The translations under genes were made by a program, and so were the position numbers. Positions 51,269-58,278 of a DNA stretch of 58,278 nt are shown piece after piece. The notes under the pieces are model-generated. The model was given only the letters and a program-made list of their open reading frames with translations. It did no database searches and was not told where the DNA came from. This DNA is from Victivallales bacterium (GTDB lineage Bacteria > Verrucomicrobiota > Lentisphaeria > Oligosphaerales > Oligosphaeraceae). Position 1 is the stretch's first letter, and each line of letters opens with the position of its first letter. The stretch spans positions 1-58,278 of the forward strand of contig JAFZWH010000133.1 of assembly GCA_017617415.1 (NCBI GenBank), given 5' to 3'.

Positions 51269-52288
51269 TCAACGACTTATGCAAGTCTCTCCCTGGTCCA
51301 GGTGGCCTCGGATGAAGATCTCCCTGGTGCAGCGTCGGCGTTTTCCCACATTCTCGAGCAGCAGTCTGATGGTCTCGCGGGCGATGGTCATGAACTCGTT
51401 GTTGATGGTCGTCACGTTCGGGATGCAATAGCGGTGCCCCGGCCAGCAGTCGAGCGAGACGATGGAGATGTCCTCGGGCACCCTCAGGCCGCGCTCCTTG
51501 AGCTGTCGGATGCAGAGGTTGATGCAGGTCTGTCCGCCGACGATGATGGCGTCCGGCTTCAGCGGCAGGATGTCGTCGAGCAGCAGGGTCATCAGCTCCG
51601 GCGTGTCCATGTTGCGCAGGGGCTTGCAGAAGATCTGCGCCTCGTCGAGCGGCAGATGGTATTTGGCGTAGGCGTCGCGGAGGGCCTGGACGCGCACGCG
51701 GGCGTCGTAGGTGTCGTAGGCGGTCTTGGCGTAGATGACCTTCCGATGGCCACTCTTGAGCAGATAGTCCACCGCCTCGTAGAAGTTCGCATAGTAGTCC
51801 GGAGAGACGAAGGCGAATTTCTCGCTGGTCATCGGCTTGCTGATGAAGACCGGGTTGCGGAAACGGTCGAAGAGCGGCGGGACCTGTTCGGCGAAGTCGT
51901 AGTAGTGCGCAAAGCAGATGATGTTCTGGATGTCGTAGCCCAGGAAGTCGTTGACGTAGGTCTCGATGTTCGCCAGGCTGTCGTGGACCAGGCCCACCTG
52001 GAGGCGGTAGCCAGCCTGCGTTGCCAGATGCTCGATCTCCATCATGATGTCCGTGTACAAGCCGCAGCAGCAGCTGTCGATGATGATGCCGATGACATTC
52101 TGGGTGTTCCGGGCCAGCCGCTGAGCAAACAAGTTCGGGCGGTAGCCGAGATTTTTCGCAACATTCTGAATGTGCTCCGCCATTTTCTCGCTGACTTTCG
52201 TGGTCTTGCCGCCCCCTCCCAAAAGGGCCTTCGAAACTGCTGATTGAGAGACTCCTGCGGCTTTGGCGACATCGGCCTGCGTTATCAT
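51269..52288 (-). CDS. LacI-family transcriptional regulator
   Basis: The product is 339 residues from ATG 52288; this start puts the helix-turn-helix at the N-terminus (MITQADVAKAAGVSQSAVSKALLGGG), while the upstream in-frame part is promoter DNA. The hinge region ENVAKNLGYRPN-like segment and a sugar-binding effector domain follow (NVIGIIIDSCCCGLYTDIMMEIEHLATQAGY; PDAIIVGGQTCINLCIRQLKERGLRVPEDISIVSLDCWPGHRYCIPNVTTINNEF). It lies between the transporter operon and the divergent oxidoreductase gene. Both + strand units carry a matching palindromic operator, so I infer that it represses both until the sugar is present. Confidence 0.9.
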   Translation of the reverse strand: MITQADVAKAAGVSQSAVSKALLGGGGKTTKVSEKMAEHIQNVAKNLGYRPNLFAQRLARNTQNVIGIIIDSCCCGLYTDIMMEIEHLATQAGYRLQVGLVHDSLANIETYVNDFLGYDIQNIICFAHYYDFAEQVPPLFDRFRNPVFISKPMTSEKFAFVSPDYYANFYEAVDYLLKSGHRKVIYAKTAYDTYDARVRVQALRDAYAKYHLPLDEAQIFCKPLRNMDTPELMTLLLDDILPLKPDAIIVGGQTCINLCIRQLKERGLRVPEDISIVSLDCWPGHRYCIPNVTTINNEFMTIARETIRLLLENVGKRRRCTREIFIRGHLDQGETCISR

Positions 52289-52411
52289 AGACGGTAATAT
52301 TTCCTCTGAGATGACAAATGGTAAGCGAAGTGAAAACAAAGGAAATATAATCACGTTTTTCGGTTTTTCCGTTCCGTCATCCATTCCAGAAACACATAAT
52401 TTTCACGCCGA

Positions 52412-52439
52412 TGGCAAATCGTGGAAATGGCAATATATT
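52412..52439 (+). promoter_or_regulatory. Promoter of the oxidoreductase-isomerase operon
   Basis: TGGCAA (52412-52417), a 16-base spacer and TATATT (52434-52439). The operator starts 5 bases downstream, as at the other LacI-controlled promoter. Confidence 0.55.
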
Positions 52440-52443
52440 TTGA

Positions 52444-52459
52444 AATGTTACGAAACATT
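52444..52459. promoter_or_regulatory. LacI-type operator 2
   Basis: AATGTTACGAAACATT differs from operator 1 by a single base. With one flanking base on each side, 17 of 18 positions agree. It covers the expected +1 of the oxidoreductase operon and could also influence the divergent lacI-type gene. Confidence 0.75.
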
Positions 52460-52491
52460 AAACTTTGAATGCAACCACAAGGCAAGGCATC

Positions 52492-53532
52492 ATGGAGAAA
52501 GTTCGTGTCGGTCTAATTGGTCTAGGGTTCATGGGGTGTACGCACTACTCGATCTACGAGGGGCTGAGTGCCGCAACGGTCACGGCGGTCTGCGACTGCG
52601 AGGAGTGCCGTCGTCTTGGGGATCTCTCGATGGTGAAGGCGAACATCGGTGAGGCGAACAACCAGCTTCACTTCCGCGAGCAGGGCGTCAAGGTCTATGC
52701 GTCCGCCTTCGACCTCGTTGCGGATCCTGAGGTGGACGTGGTGGACATCTGCTGTCCTACTCCCGACCATGCGAAATATGCGGTGGCTGCGCTGCGTGCG
52801 GGCAAGCATGTCTTTGTGGAGAAGCCGTGCGCACGTACCCTGGAGCAGGCGGAGCGCATTTGCGCGGCTGCCCGGCAGTCGCCGGGCTTTCTGAATTTCG
52901 GGATGTGCGTCCGCGCGTGGCCGGAATACCGCTATGCCTACGAGCGTTTCCAGGCGGGGGACTTCGGGGCGCTGCGCTCCGCCACGTTCCGGAGACTTTC
53001 GCCCGACGTGGATGGCAATGCCTGGCAGAACTGGTATATGGACGCCAGGCGTTCCGGCGGCGCGTTGCTCGACCTGCATCTGCATGACACGGACGAGGTG
53101 GTGTATTTCTTCGGACGTCCAAAGGCGGTCACCTCCGCAGGCGCGAACATCACCAGTCAGGGCGGCATCGACCATGTGGTGACGATTTACCATTATGACG
53201 ATGGCACGTTGGTGGAGGCGGAGGGCTCCTGGGGGGCCGCGCACGGCACGCCGTTCGAGATGACCTTCCAGTTGATCTGCGAGAAGGCGACCGTCCGCCT
53301 GATGTCCGAAGGCTTCAAAATCTACTGGAAGGACGGGCGGGTGGAGGCACCGCAGGTGGAGGCGTCCACCGGCTGGCAGAAGGAGCTGGAGTACTTCGTG
53401 GAGTGCGTGCGGCAGGGCGTGAAGCCCGACCGCTACCAGAGCCTTGAGAGCGTACTGGACGCCTTCAAGGTGGTGCTGGCGGAACAGCAGTCCGTGGACG
53501 AGGGTTCGCGCCGCGTTGAGGTTCGATACTGA
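52492..53532 (+). CDS. Gfo/Idh/MocA-family oxidoreductase
   Basis: The product is 346 residues from ATG 52492, which puts the Rossmann motif at the N-terminus (VRVGLIGLGFMGCTHY). PEVDVVDICCPTPDHAKYAVAALRAGKHVFVEKPCARTLEQA contains the conserved EKP; NWYMDARRSGGALLDLHLHDTDEVVYFFGRPK supplies the Asp-x3-His catalytic block (LHLHDTDE). The family oxidises or reduces sugars with NAD(P), often in dehydrogenation steps of unusual sugar degradation. It is paired 10 bases ahead of an isomerase gene, a common arrangement, and is under a LacI-type operator. Confidence 0.9.
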   Translation: MEKVRVGLIGLGFMGCTHYSIYEGLSAATVTAVCDCEECRRLGDLSMVKANIGEANNQLHFREQGVKVYASAFDLVADPEVDVVDICCPTPDHAKYAVAALRAGKHVFVEKPCARTLEQAERICAAARQSPGFLNFGMCVRAWPEYRYAYERFQAGDFGALRSATFRRLSPDVDGNAWQNWYMDARRSGGALLDLHLHDTDEVVYFFGRPKAVTSAGANITSQGGIDHVVTIYHYDDGTLVEAEGSWGAAHGTPFEMTFQLICEKATVRLMSEGFKIYWKDGRVEAPQVEASTGWQKELEYFVECVRQGVKPDRYQSLESVLDAFKVVLAEQQSVDEGSRRVEVRY

Positions 53533-53542
53533 AGCGCGGAAG

Positions 53543-54400
53543 ATGTACAAGGCATTGAATTACTGGGTGTTCGGCGGCTTTGACGGAAGCCGCACGCCAT
53601 TCGAGTTCATCGACTGGGCGGCGGCGGCCGGTCTGGACGGCGTGGAACTGACGGTGGGGGATTGCCTGAAGCCGGACATCACGGAGCGCGAATGCCGCGC
53701 AGTTGCGGAGTATGCGCGGAAGAAGGGTATCGGGCTGCGCACGCTGGCGTCCGTTACGGGATGGAGCTGCGCTTTGGGTGCGTCCGACAAAACCGAGCGT
53801 CAGGCCGCGATTGCCTTCACCCGCCGCTATCTGCAGATTGCGGCGTGGATTGGCGCGGAGACGGTGCTGGTGGTGCCTGGAGCGACGCGCATCCCGTGGG
53901 AACCCGCCCGGCCGGTGCTTGGCTATCGGCAAGTCTGGGAAGCGACCACGGCGGCCGTGCGTGAGCTGGCGCCATTCGCGGAGGAAATCGGCGTGAATCT
54001 TGCGCTGGAGAATGTCTGGAACCGCTTTCTGCTTTCGCCCATGGAGTGGCGGTGCTTCCTTGACCAGTTTGACTCGGAGCGCGTCGGGATGTACTTTGAC
54101 ACGGGAAACGCCTGCATCTACGCCCGCCCGCAGGACTATCCCGAGATCCTCGGCGGACGCATCAAGGCGGTCCACCTGAAGACCTTCACGGAAACCGACG
54201 GCGGAATGCACGGTTTCTTCGGCGACGACCTGACGGCTGGATCGGTGGATTTCCCCGCCGTCTTCCAGGCGATGGACAAAATCGGATACACCGGCCCCTA
54301 CACCGTCGAGATGATTCCCAATTGCCCAGGTGCCTCGGTGCCGGATGTCGAGTTGTCGCAGCGGACGGCGCAGGCGCTGCTCCGTCTGGCCGGCGGCTAA
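53543..54400 (+). CDS. Sugar phosphate isomerase/epimerase family protein
   Basis: The product is 285 residues from ATG 53543. The TIM barrel of the xylose-isomerase-like family is seen: FEFIDWAAAAGLDGVELTVGD, AAWIGAETVLVVPGATRI, GVNLALENVWNRFLLSPMEWRCFLDQF, RVGMYFDTGNACIYARPQDYPEILGGRIKAVHLKTFTE and GYTGPYTVEMIPN, giving the Glu, Asp, His and Glu metal ligands. It probably works with the preceding oxidoreductase on the imported sugar (3-keto or rhamnose-type intermediates are possible). Last gene of the locus. Confidence 0.88.
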   Translation: MYKALNYWVFGGFDGSRTPFEFIDWAAAAGLDGVELTVGDCLKPDITERECRAVAEYARKKGIGLRTLASVTGWSCALGASDKTERQAAIAFTRRYLQIAAWIGAETVLVVPGATRIPWEPARPVLGYRQVWEATTAAVRELAPFAEEIGVNLALENVWNRFLLSPMEWRCFLDQFDSERVGMYFDTGNACIYARPQDYPEILGGRIKAVHLKTFTETDGGMHGFFGDDLTAGSVDFPAVFQAMDKIGYTGPYTVEMIPNCPGASVPDVELSQRTAQALLRLAGG

Positions 54401-54960
54401 GATATGCCACGGGCGATGCTGACGGTGTAGTTAGAATTGCAAGTCGCGAATGCTGAAGCAGCGACACTATCTAATGAAAAAGGACAAATCTGAATGGGGG
54501 AAATACAGCCGGCGCCCCGCCGCCCGGTCACTCACACAGGTTCACAAGAGGTGGGCGAGGTAGAGTGGCAGGAAAGTGATGCCGTCTTGTCTTCAAGCCA
54601 ACCTCTGTTGGTTGTTTCACAATGCGTTGAAAAATTATAGATTATTGTTTGTAAGTAAAATAATTATAGTATATATCATACACGAAAACGAGATTTTTCT
54701 ACGCCCCGAAATGCACGAAAACGAGATTTTTACACACTCTGAAATGCACGAAAACGAGATTTTTACACAACTTCGCAAAAGGCGCTTCCAGATAATGGCT
54801 CGTCGACACGTCTTACAGCGTGTGCGTTTTTTTCTGCTGGCAACTCCCCAGAACTCAGTGCCAGATGAACTAGACGATAGGCGCGAACTCCGGGTTGTTG
54901 GTCATCACGAAGAGGCAGTGACCGAGGGAACGCTGCGAGGTGCATAAAAACAGGCAGACT
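54401..54960. other. Gene-poor region with decayed fragments and a 33-base repeat array
   Basis: No intact gene is present. On the minus strand, 54545-54597 encodes RQDGITFLPLYLAHLL and a stop, a C-terminus-like fragment that resembles one near 57900. Minus strand 54850-54920 encodes SQRSLGHCLFVMTNNPEFAPIV and a stop with GC-rich third positions, another coding-like remnant. A degenerate GGCGCCCCGCC hairpin lies at about 54508-54525. The repeat array at 54681-54776 is annotated separately. Confidence 0.5.
54681..54776. repeat. 33-base direct repeats (HENEIF type)
   Basis: Three units begin CACGAAAACGAGATTTTT at 54681, 54714 and 54747, exactly 33 bases apart. Units 2 and 3 are the most alike. 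Read on + they encode HENEIF-type peptides with 11-residue period but no gene. On the minus strand the unit has CGTTTTCGTG, which matches the core of the repeats upstream of both ATPase genes. Confidence 0.85.
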
Positions 54961-55228
54961 CTATTCCTCGTCCGCATTCTTCAGGCGGTACATCCCTTTG
55001 CCTCTGCCGGAAATCGGCACGACGACATTCATTGACCGAAGCTTTGCTAATATCCGCCTCGCTGCCCGCTCCGGACATTCCAACACCTTCATGAGATAGG
55101 CCGAACCGAACACCTGGTTTGTCTCCAGTTGGTCATAGACCTCATCAAGGGTTTGAATTGTCGCTTCCCGGTAACCCTTATCCAGATAAGCCTGGGCAAA
55201 AGCCGCCGCAGAAATCTTGGTCGAACCT

Positions 55229-55394
55229 GAATCGGACACTTTTGACGGCTGAAACGGACACTTTTCGTCCGAAACGGACACTTTTGGAACGCCAATCGGA
55301 CACTTTGTATTTGAATCGGCAGGTTTCCCTGCCCCAATCGGCTGGTTTCCAGTTGAATCGGCAGGTTTTGCCGTCTGAATCGGACGCTTTTGCC
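55229..55394. repeat. Minisatellite of about 20-22 bases in the pseudogene tail
   Basis: About eight degenerate units of the type AATCGGACACTTTTGxxxxx or AATCGGCAGGTTTCCxxxxx occur in tandem. On the minus strand they encode a Lys/Pro/Cys/Ser repeat (KCPIGVPKVSVSDEK). Such tails occur in other members of this family and may be variable in length. Confidence 0.75.
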
Positions 55395-56257
55395 ATGTCG
55401 TGCTCATGACCGTCGTCTTCAGGATGAAGGTGCTGTTGTTGAACACGGGGTCGGGGAGCCCGGCGTCCTCCAGCTCCCTGCACATTCGGTCCACGCCCTC
55501 GCCATACTCCTTCACATAGCCGTATTCTTTCAAGAACGCGGCGATTTTCGGGTTCCGGGAGAAATGCGTGAAGCGGATGTTCTCCTTCTTCACCATTCCG
55601 CGAAGGTGCCGGGGCTGTCCACCTCCAGGCGGTCGTCGAACATCTTGATCTGGATGTCCGTCCCCCGGATGCCGTAGTCGCGGTGGGTGGCGGCGTTCAC
55701 CACGATCTCGGTGCGGACGAACTCGCTGTATTCCTCCTCGGTGACGAAGATGCCGTCGCGTCCGAGATAGGTTCTCTCCTTCATCTGGTCCAGATGAAAT
55801 CGATGGCCTTCTCCACCTGCTCAAGGATGCGCCCTCGAAAATCTTGTCCTTGACGACATTCATGTCCTTGCCGACCTTCTCCTCCGTGCCATCGTAGCGA
55901 ATGAAGCGGATGTAGGCGCGCGGGAAGAAGATCTGCGGGTTCTTCCCGAAGAGCAGAATGGCGGCGACCGAGACCTGCTTCCTGCCGTCCTTCACGGTGA
56001 CGAACTTCTTGTTCTCGCGCAGATATTCCTGCGGGGACTTTGCGTAGCCGATTCTCTTGCAGTATTGTCTGACGAAATCCATGTCCAGGTCCTCGATGGT
56101 CGCATCGGCGACCGGCTCGTCCTCGAAATAGCGCAGGTCCTTGGCATACATCAGCGTCAGGCGGTCGTTGAAGTCCAGCTTCCTGTTCCTGTCTCCGACA
56201 CGGACGAACACCTCGTCCGCCTGATTGGCGTGAAGCAACGGGCTTGCCTCGACATGC

Positions 56258-56340
56258 ATCAGCTTTCGTGAAAAATCATCGAAATGAACTATCAGCTTTC
56301 GTGAAAAATCATCGAAATGAACTATCCAATTTTGTGAAAT
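56258..56340 (+). repeat. 33-base direct repeats upstream of ATPase copy 2
   Basis: Two identical 33-base units start CAGCTTTCGTGAAAAATC at 56258 and 56291, and a partial third (CCAATTTTGTGAAATTTT) starts at 56324. The core AGCTTTCGTGA matches AGTTTTTGTGA upstream of ATPase copy 1. The array ends about 70 bases before the ATPase ATG and also forms the broken 5' end of the neighbouring pseudogene. Confidence 0.85.
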
Positions 56341-56412
56341 TTTGCTTGACGGGTGGCGATTTGAGTATATATTACGCAGAACAACCCTATCTCTTTTCAA
56401 TTAGGAGCGACA

Positions 56413-57765
56413 ATGCGACGGAAAATCTACGAGAGACTGCTGGAATGGAAGCACCGTTCCCAGGGGAAAACCGCCTTGCTGATTGAAGGCGCACGTCGGG
56501 TGGGCAAGAGCTGGATTGTCCAGGAGTTTGCCCGCCGGGAGTATGCGGATTACCTTCTGATTGACTTCAGTCTGGCCAACGAGACCGTCCGGGGGATTTT
56601 TCAGGACGACCTGATGGACCTGAAGTCATTTTTCCGCAAGTTGTTTGCCTTGTATTCCAAGTCTCTTCCCGTCCGCCAATCCCTGATTATTTTCGATGAA
56701 GTGCAATTGTTTCCGCGTGCTCGCGAGGCGGTGAAGCACCTTGTGGCGGACGGGCGCTACGATTACGTGGAGACAGGTTCGCTTTTGTCCATTCGTGAGC
56801 ACACGGCAGACATCCTCCTGCCCTCCGAGGAGGAGCGCCTGACCATGTGTCCAATGGACTTCGAGGAGTTCCTCTGGTGCATGGAGGAGTCACCGCTGAT
56901 GGACTACATCCGCAGTTGCCACCAGGAGCGTTCGCCACTGGGATCTGGACTTCATCGAAAGGCAATGTGGCTCATCCGGGAATACATGGTGCTTGGGGGA
57001 ATGCCGCAGGTGTTGGAGAAATATATTAAAACCAATGACTTGCATGATGCCGAAATCGAGAAGCGAACCATCCTCCGCCTATATCGTGACGACGTTGCGC
57101 GGCATGCGGGAAAGTATGCCCTGAAGGTGGCTGGCATCTTCGACGACATCCCGGCACAACTGAAATCCCACAACAAAGTCTTTCATCTCTCGTCTTTGAA
57201 CAAAAATGCCCGGATGCGTGACTATGGGGATGCGTTCCTCTGGCTGGATGACGCCAGAATCGTGAACCTGTGTTGCAATGCCACGGAACCGAATGTCGGT
57301 CTTCGTCTCAATCGCGACAAAAGCGTCCTGAAATGCTACATGGGGGACACGGGACTTCTGTTCAGCCTCGCCTTTGACGAGAATGAGATGGCAATCCAGG
57401 AAATCCATCGGCGGATGCTTTTCGGGAATTTGTCGGTGAATCAGGGGATGCTCTTCGAGAATCTCGTGGCGCAAATGCTGGTGGCTAGCGGGCATAAGCT
57501 ATATTTCTTCAAGCAGTCGGATGTTTCCGAGGAAAAGGAGAAGATGGAGGTGGACTTCCTCATCAGCAAGTCCACGCTTTCACGGGAGCATAACATCCTT
57601 CCGCTGGAGGTCAAATCCTCTCGGAGCTATTCGCTGGTCTCTCTGGAGCGTTTCCAGGCAAAGTATTCCCAGTTCCTCGGTCAGAACTATGTGATTCACC
57701 CAAAGGATCTGCAGGACGACGGGAAAATCCTGCGACTGCCTGTCTATATGGTTCCGTTGCTGTAG
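56413..57765 (+). CDS. AAA_14 / DUF4143 ATPase, copy 2
   Basis: The product is 450 residues; ATG 56413 has a TAGGAGCG ribosome-binding site. Walker A is GARRVGKS (26-33) and Walker B LIIFDEVQLF (91-100), then YVETGSLLSIREHTADILLPSEEERLTMCPMDFEEFLWCMEE. DUF4143 and a PD-(D/E)xK-like block (MEVDFLISKSTLSREHNILPLEVKSSRSYS) complete it. It is only distantly similar to copy 1 at 17234, so the two were acquired separately. It lies in a region with a broken gene and remnants, which suggests a mobile or hot-spot location. Function is unproven; candidates are DNA processing, defence or element maintenance. Confidence 0.88.
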   Translation: MRRKIYERLLEWKHRSQGKTALLIEGARRVGKSWIVQEFARREYADYLLIDFSLANETVRGIFQDDLMDLKSFFRKLFALYSKSLPVRQSLIIFDEVQLFPRAREAVKHLVADGRYDYVETGSLLSIREHTADILLPSEEERLTMCPMDFEEFLWCMEESPLMDYIRSCHQERSPLGSGLHRKAMWLIREYMVLGGMPQVLEKYIKTNDLHDAEIEKRTILRLYRDDVARHAGKYALKVAGIFDDIPAQLKSHNKVFHLSSLNKNARMRDYGDAFLWLDDARIVNLCCNATEPNVGLRLNRDKSVLKCYMGDTGLLFSLAFDENEMAIQEIHRRMLFGNLSVNQGMLFENLVAQMLVASGHKLYFFKQSDVSEEKEKMEVDFLISKSTLSREHNILPLEVKSSRSYSLVSLERFQAKYSQFLGQNYVIHPKDLQDDGKILRLPVYMVPLL

Positions 57766-57868
57766 TCAGGGATAGTTTGCGGGTTTTGACTGGGGAAGAA
57801 GAGTTGGCTCTCCTTTTGGACGACGCGGGAGCGCGTTCTTGTCATCAAGTTATCGCCGTCCAGTTGAA

Positions 57869-58125
57869 TCATCCGACGGCGGCGAATTCGGCGTCACAGG
57901 AATATGGCGTCAGATAGACGGGGAGATAGGTGATTCCGTTCTGGATTTGGTCTTCTTGCATGAAATTCCACTTTTGCAAATACCCAAATTGCCTGAAATT
58001 CCAGTTTATGCGCCACCTCCAGACTGTAGGGGGCCTGTCCGGCACGGCCATGTTTGGTGATGGTGGCGTAGTCTTTGATTTCCGTGAAAAAGAGTTTTTG
58101 GCCGGCTCTGTCCAGATTTATTGGG
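57869..58125 (-). pseudogene. Frameshifted C-terminal gene remnant
   Basis: Two overlapping minus-strand frames together give a plausible protein end: KLFFTEIKDYATITKHG...LEVAHKLEFQAIWVFAKVEFH and, in another frame, WNFMQEDQIQNGITYLPVYLTPYS. The first has stops before its upstream end near 58125. The ending resembles RQDGITFLPLYLAHLL at 54545-54597, so both may come from one family, which I do not recognise. Confidence 0.45.
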
Positions 58126-58168
58126 GCATTATATCGTTAAGGAACTGTGCAAAAATTAGTTGTAAAAG

Positions 58169-58273
58169 CAGATTGTAACGATTTTGGATGCAGTTTTGTC
58201 GCAATTGCGAGGCGCGTAGCCACCTACGCAACGAGCAATTGCGGCGGAAATGCGCCAAAAGCGCACAATCTGC
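58169..58273. repeat. Nested palindromic element at the right edge
   Basis: GCAGATTGT (58169-58177) pairs with ACAATCTGC (58265-58273). Inside, GCAATTGC at 58201 and 58235 and GCGTAG/CTACGC (58214-58229) form a further stem. It may be a dispersed hairpin or the end of a mobile element cut by the window. Confidence 0.65.
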
Positions 58274-58278
58274 ACAGA

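Larger units (their letters stand above)
54961..56340 (-). pseudogene. Broken AlbA_2 / divergent-AAA ATP-binding regulator gene
   Basis: The C-terminal two-thirds of a well-known putative DNA-binding/ATP-binding family is visible: NQADEVFVRVGDRNRKLDFNDRLTLMYAKDLRYFEDEPVADATIEDLDMDFVRQYCKRIGY, VSVAAILLFGKNPQIFFPRAYIRFIRYDG, and after frame changes YLGRDGIFVTEEEYSEFVRTEIVVNAATHRDYGIRGTDIQIKMFDDRLEVDSPG, then ENIRFTHFSRNPKIAAFLKEYGYVKEYGEGVDRMCRELEDAGLPDP. The reading frame must shift near 55825, 55790 and 55603. The N-terminal AlbA_2 part (about 120 residues) is missing and replaced by 33-base repeats at 56258-56340. The tail contains short repeats (55229-55394). Multiple lesions make sequencing error an unlikely sole cause. 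A single frame is open across the whole region, which hides the damage. Confidence 0.75.
57766..58278. other. 3' flank: decayed fragment and palindrome-rich end
   Basis: No intact gene is present. On the minus strand, about 58060-58125 and downstream encodes KLFFTEIKDYATITKHGRAGQAPYSLEVAHKLEFQAIWVFAKVEFH; after a frame change it continues MQEDQIQNGITYLPVYLTPYSCDAEFAAVG and a stop (to 57869). It looks like the C-terminal part of a lost gene. The last 110 bases form a nested palindrome, annotated separately. Confidence 0.5.

Noticed and set aside
54681-54776. Possible CRISPR array from 33-base direct repeats
   Set aside because: The repeats are contiguous, with no unique spacers, and no cas genes are present. 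The same holds for 56258-56340 and 18685-18780.

Overview
The window looks like a chromosome segment from an anaerobic, gut-type Victivallales/Lentisphaerota bacterium (PVC group, Verrucomicrobiota in the wide sense). The evidence is indirect: moderately high GC, three prepilin-type genes with the [17 protein letters not shown] leader, very large secreted carbohydrate-active proteins, LacI- and GntR-type sugar regulators, a [FeFe]-hydrogenase maturase and many intergenic hairpin families. No rRNA is present, so the placement is an inference.

Layout. 1-594 is the 3' end of gyrA. 1.1-4.1 kb holds a secreted trypsin-like protease with Sel1 repeats and a KilA-N protein, separated by intergenic hairpin repeats. 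4.8-10 kb holds an unrecognised helical-barrel protein (-), a GGQ release-factor-like protein, proA and a GntR/LacI-type regulator (-). 10.4-17.1 kb holds pseudopilin 1, a 1498-residue secreted glycosidase-like protein and a GH32-like enzyme (-). 17.2-20.1 kb holds an AAA_14/DUF4143 ATPase, hydE and tRNA-Val (all -). 20.1-28.3 kb holds a small B-box membrane protein, a clan GH-D alpha-galactosidase-like enzyme, a DegT-type aminotransferase and cstA (-), a YebC-type regulator (-) and a sugar isomerase. 28.3-32.3 kb holds ispH-uppS, a Nudix hydrolase, a DsbD-like reductase and tRNA-His. 32.4-39.1 kb holds pseudopilin 2, a GH123-like secreted protein and a membrane-anchored double CbxX-type AAA+ protein. 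39.4-40.3 kb holds a two-gene unknown module. 40.7-54.4 kb is a sugar-utilisation locus. 54.4-58.3 kb is a decaying accessory region with a broken AlbA_2-type gene, 33-base repeat arrays and a second AAA_14/DUF4143 ATPase.

The sugar locus is the clearest functional unit. Pseudopilin 3, a secreted DUF6259-like protein with an SGNH-like domain, a beta-propeller glycosidase, a GH106-like rhamnosidase and a GPH-type transporter form one + strand operon. A LacI regulator (-) follows it, and then an oxidoreductase-isomerase pair. Both + strand promoters carry nearly the same 18-base palindrome at the same place relative to the -10 box, so I infer that this LacI protein controls both units.

Structures not explained by ordinary genes include: a two-copy 110-130 base candidate structured RNA (6825-6956 and 23068-23196); four hairpins with a fixed 19-base loop and arms of 9-base units; heptamer-repeat leaders in place of Shine-Dalgarno sites; 31-33-base repeat arrays just upstream of both DUF4143 ATPase genes; a repeated pseudopilin-terminator-secreted enzyme arrangement; and several MITE-like inverted-repeat elements.
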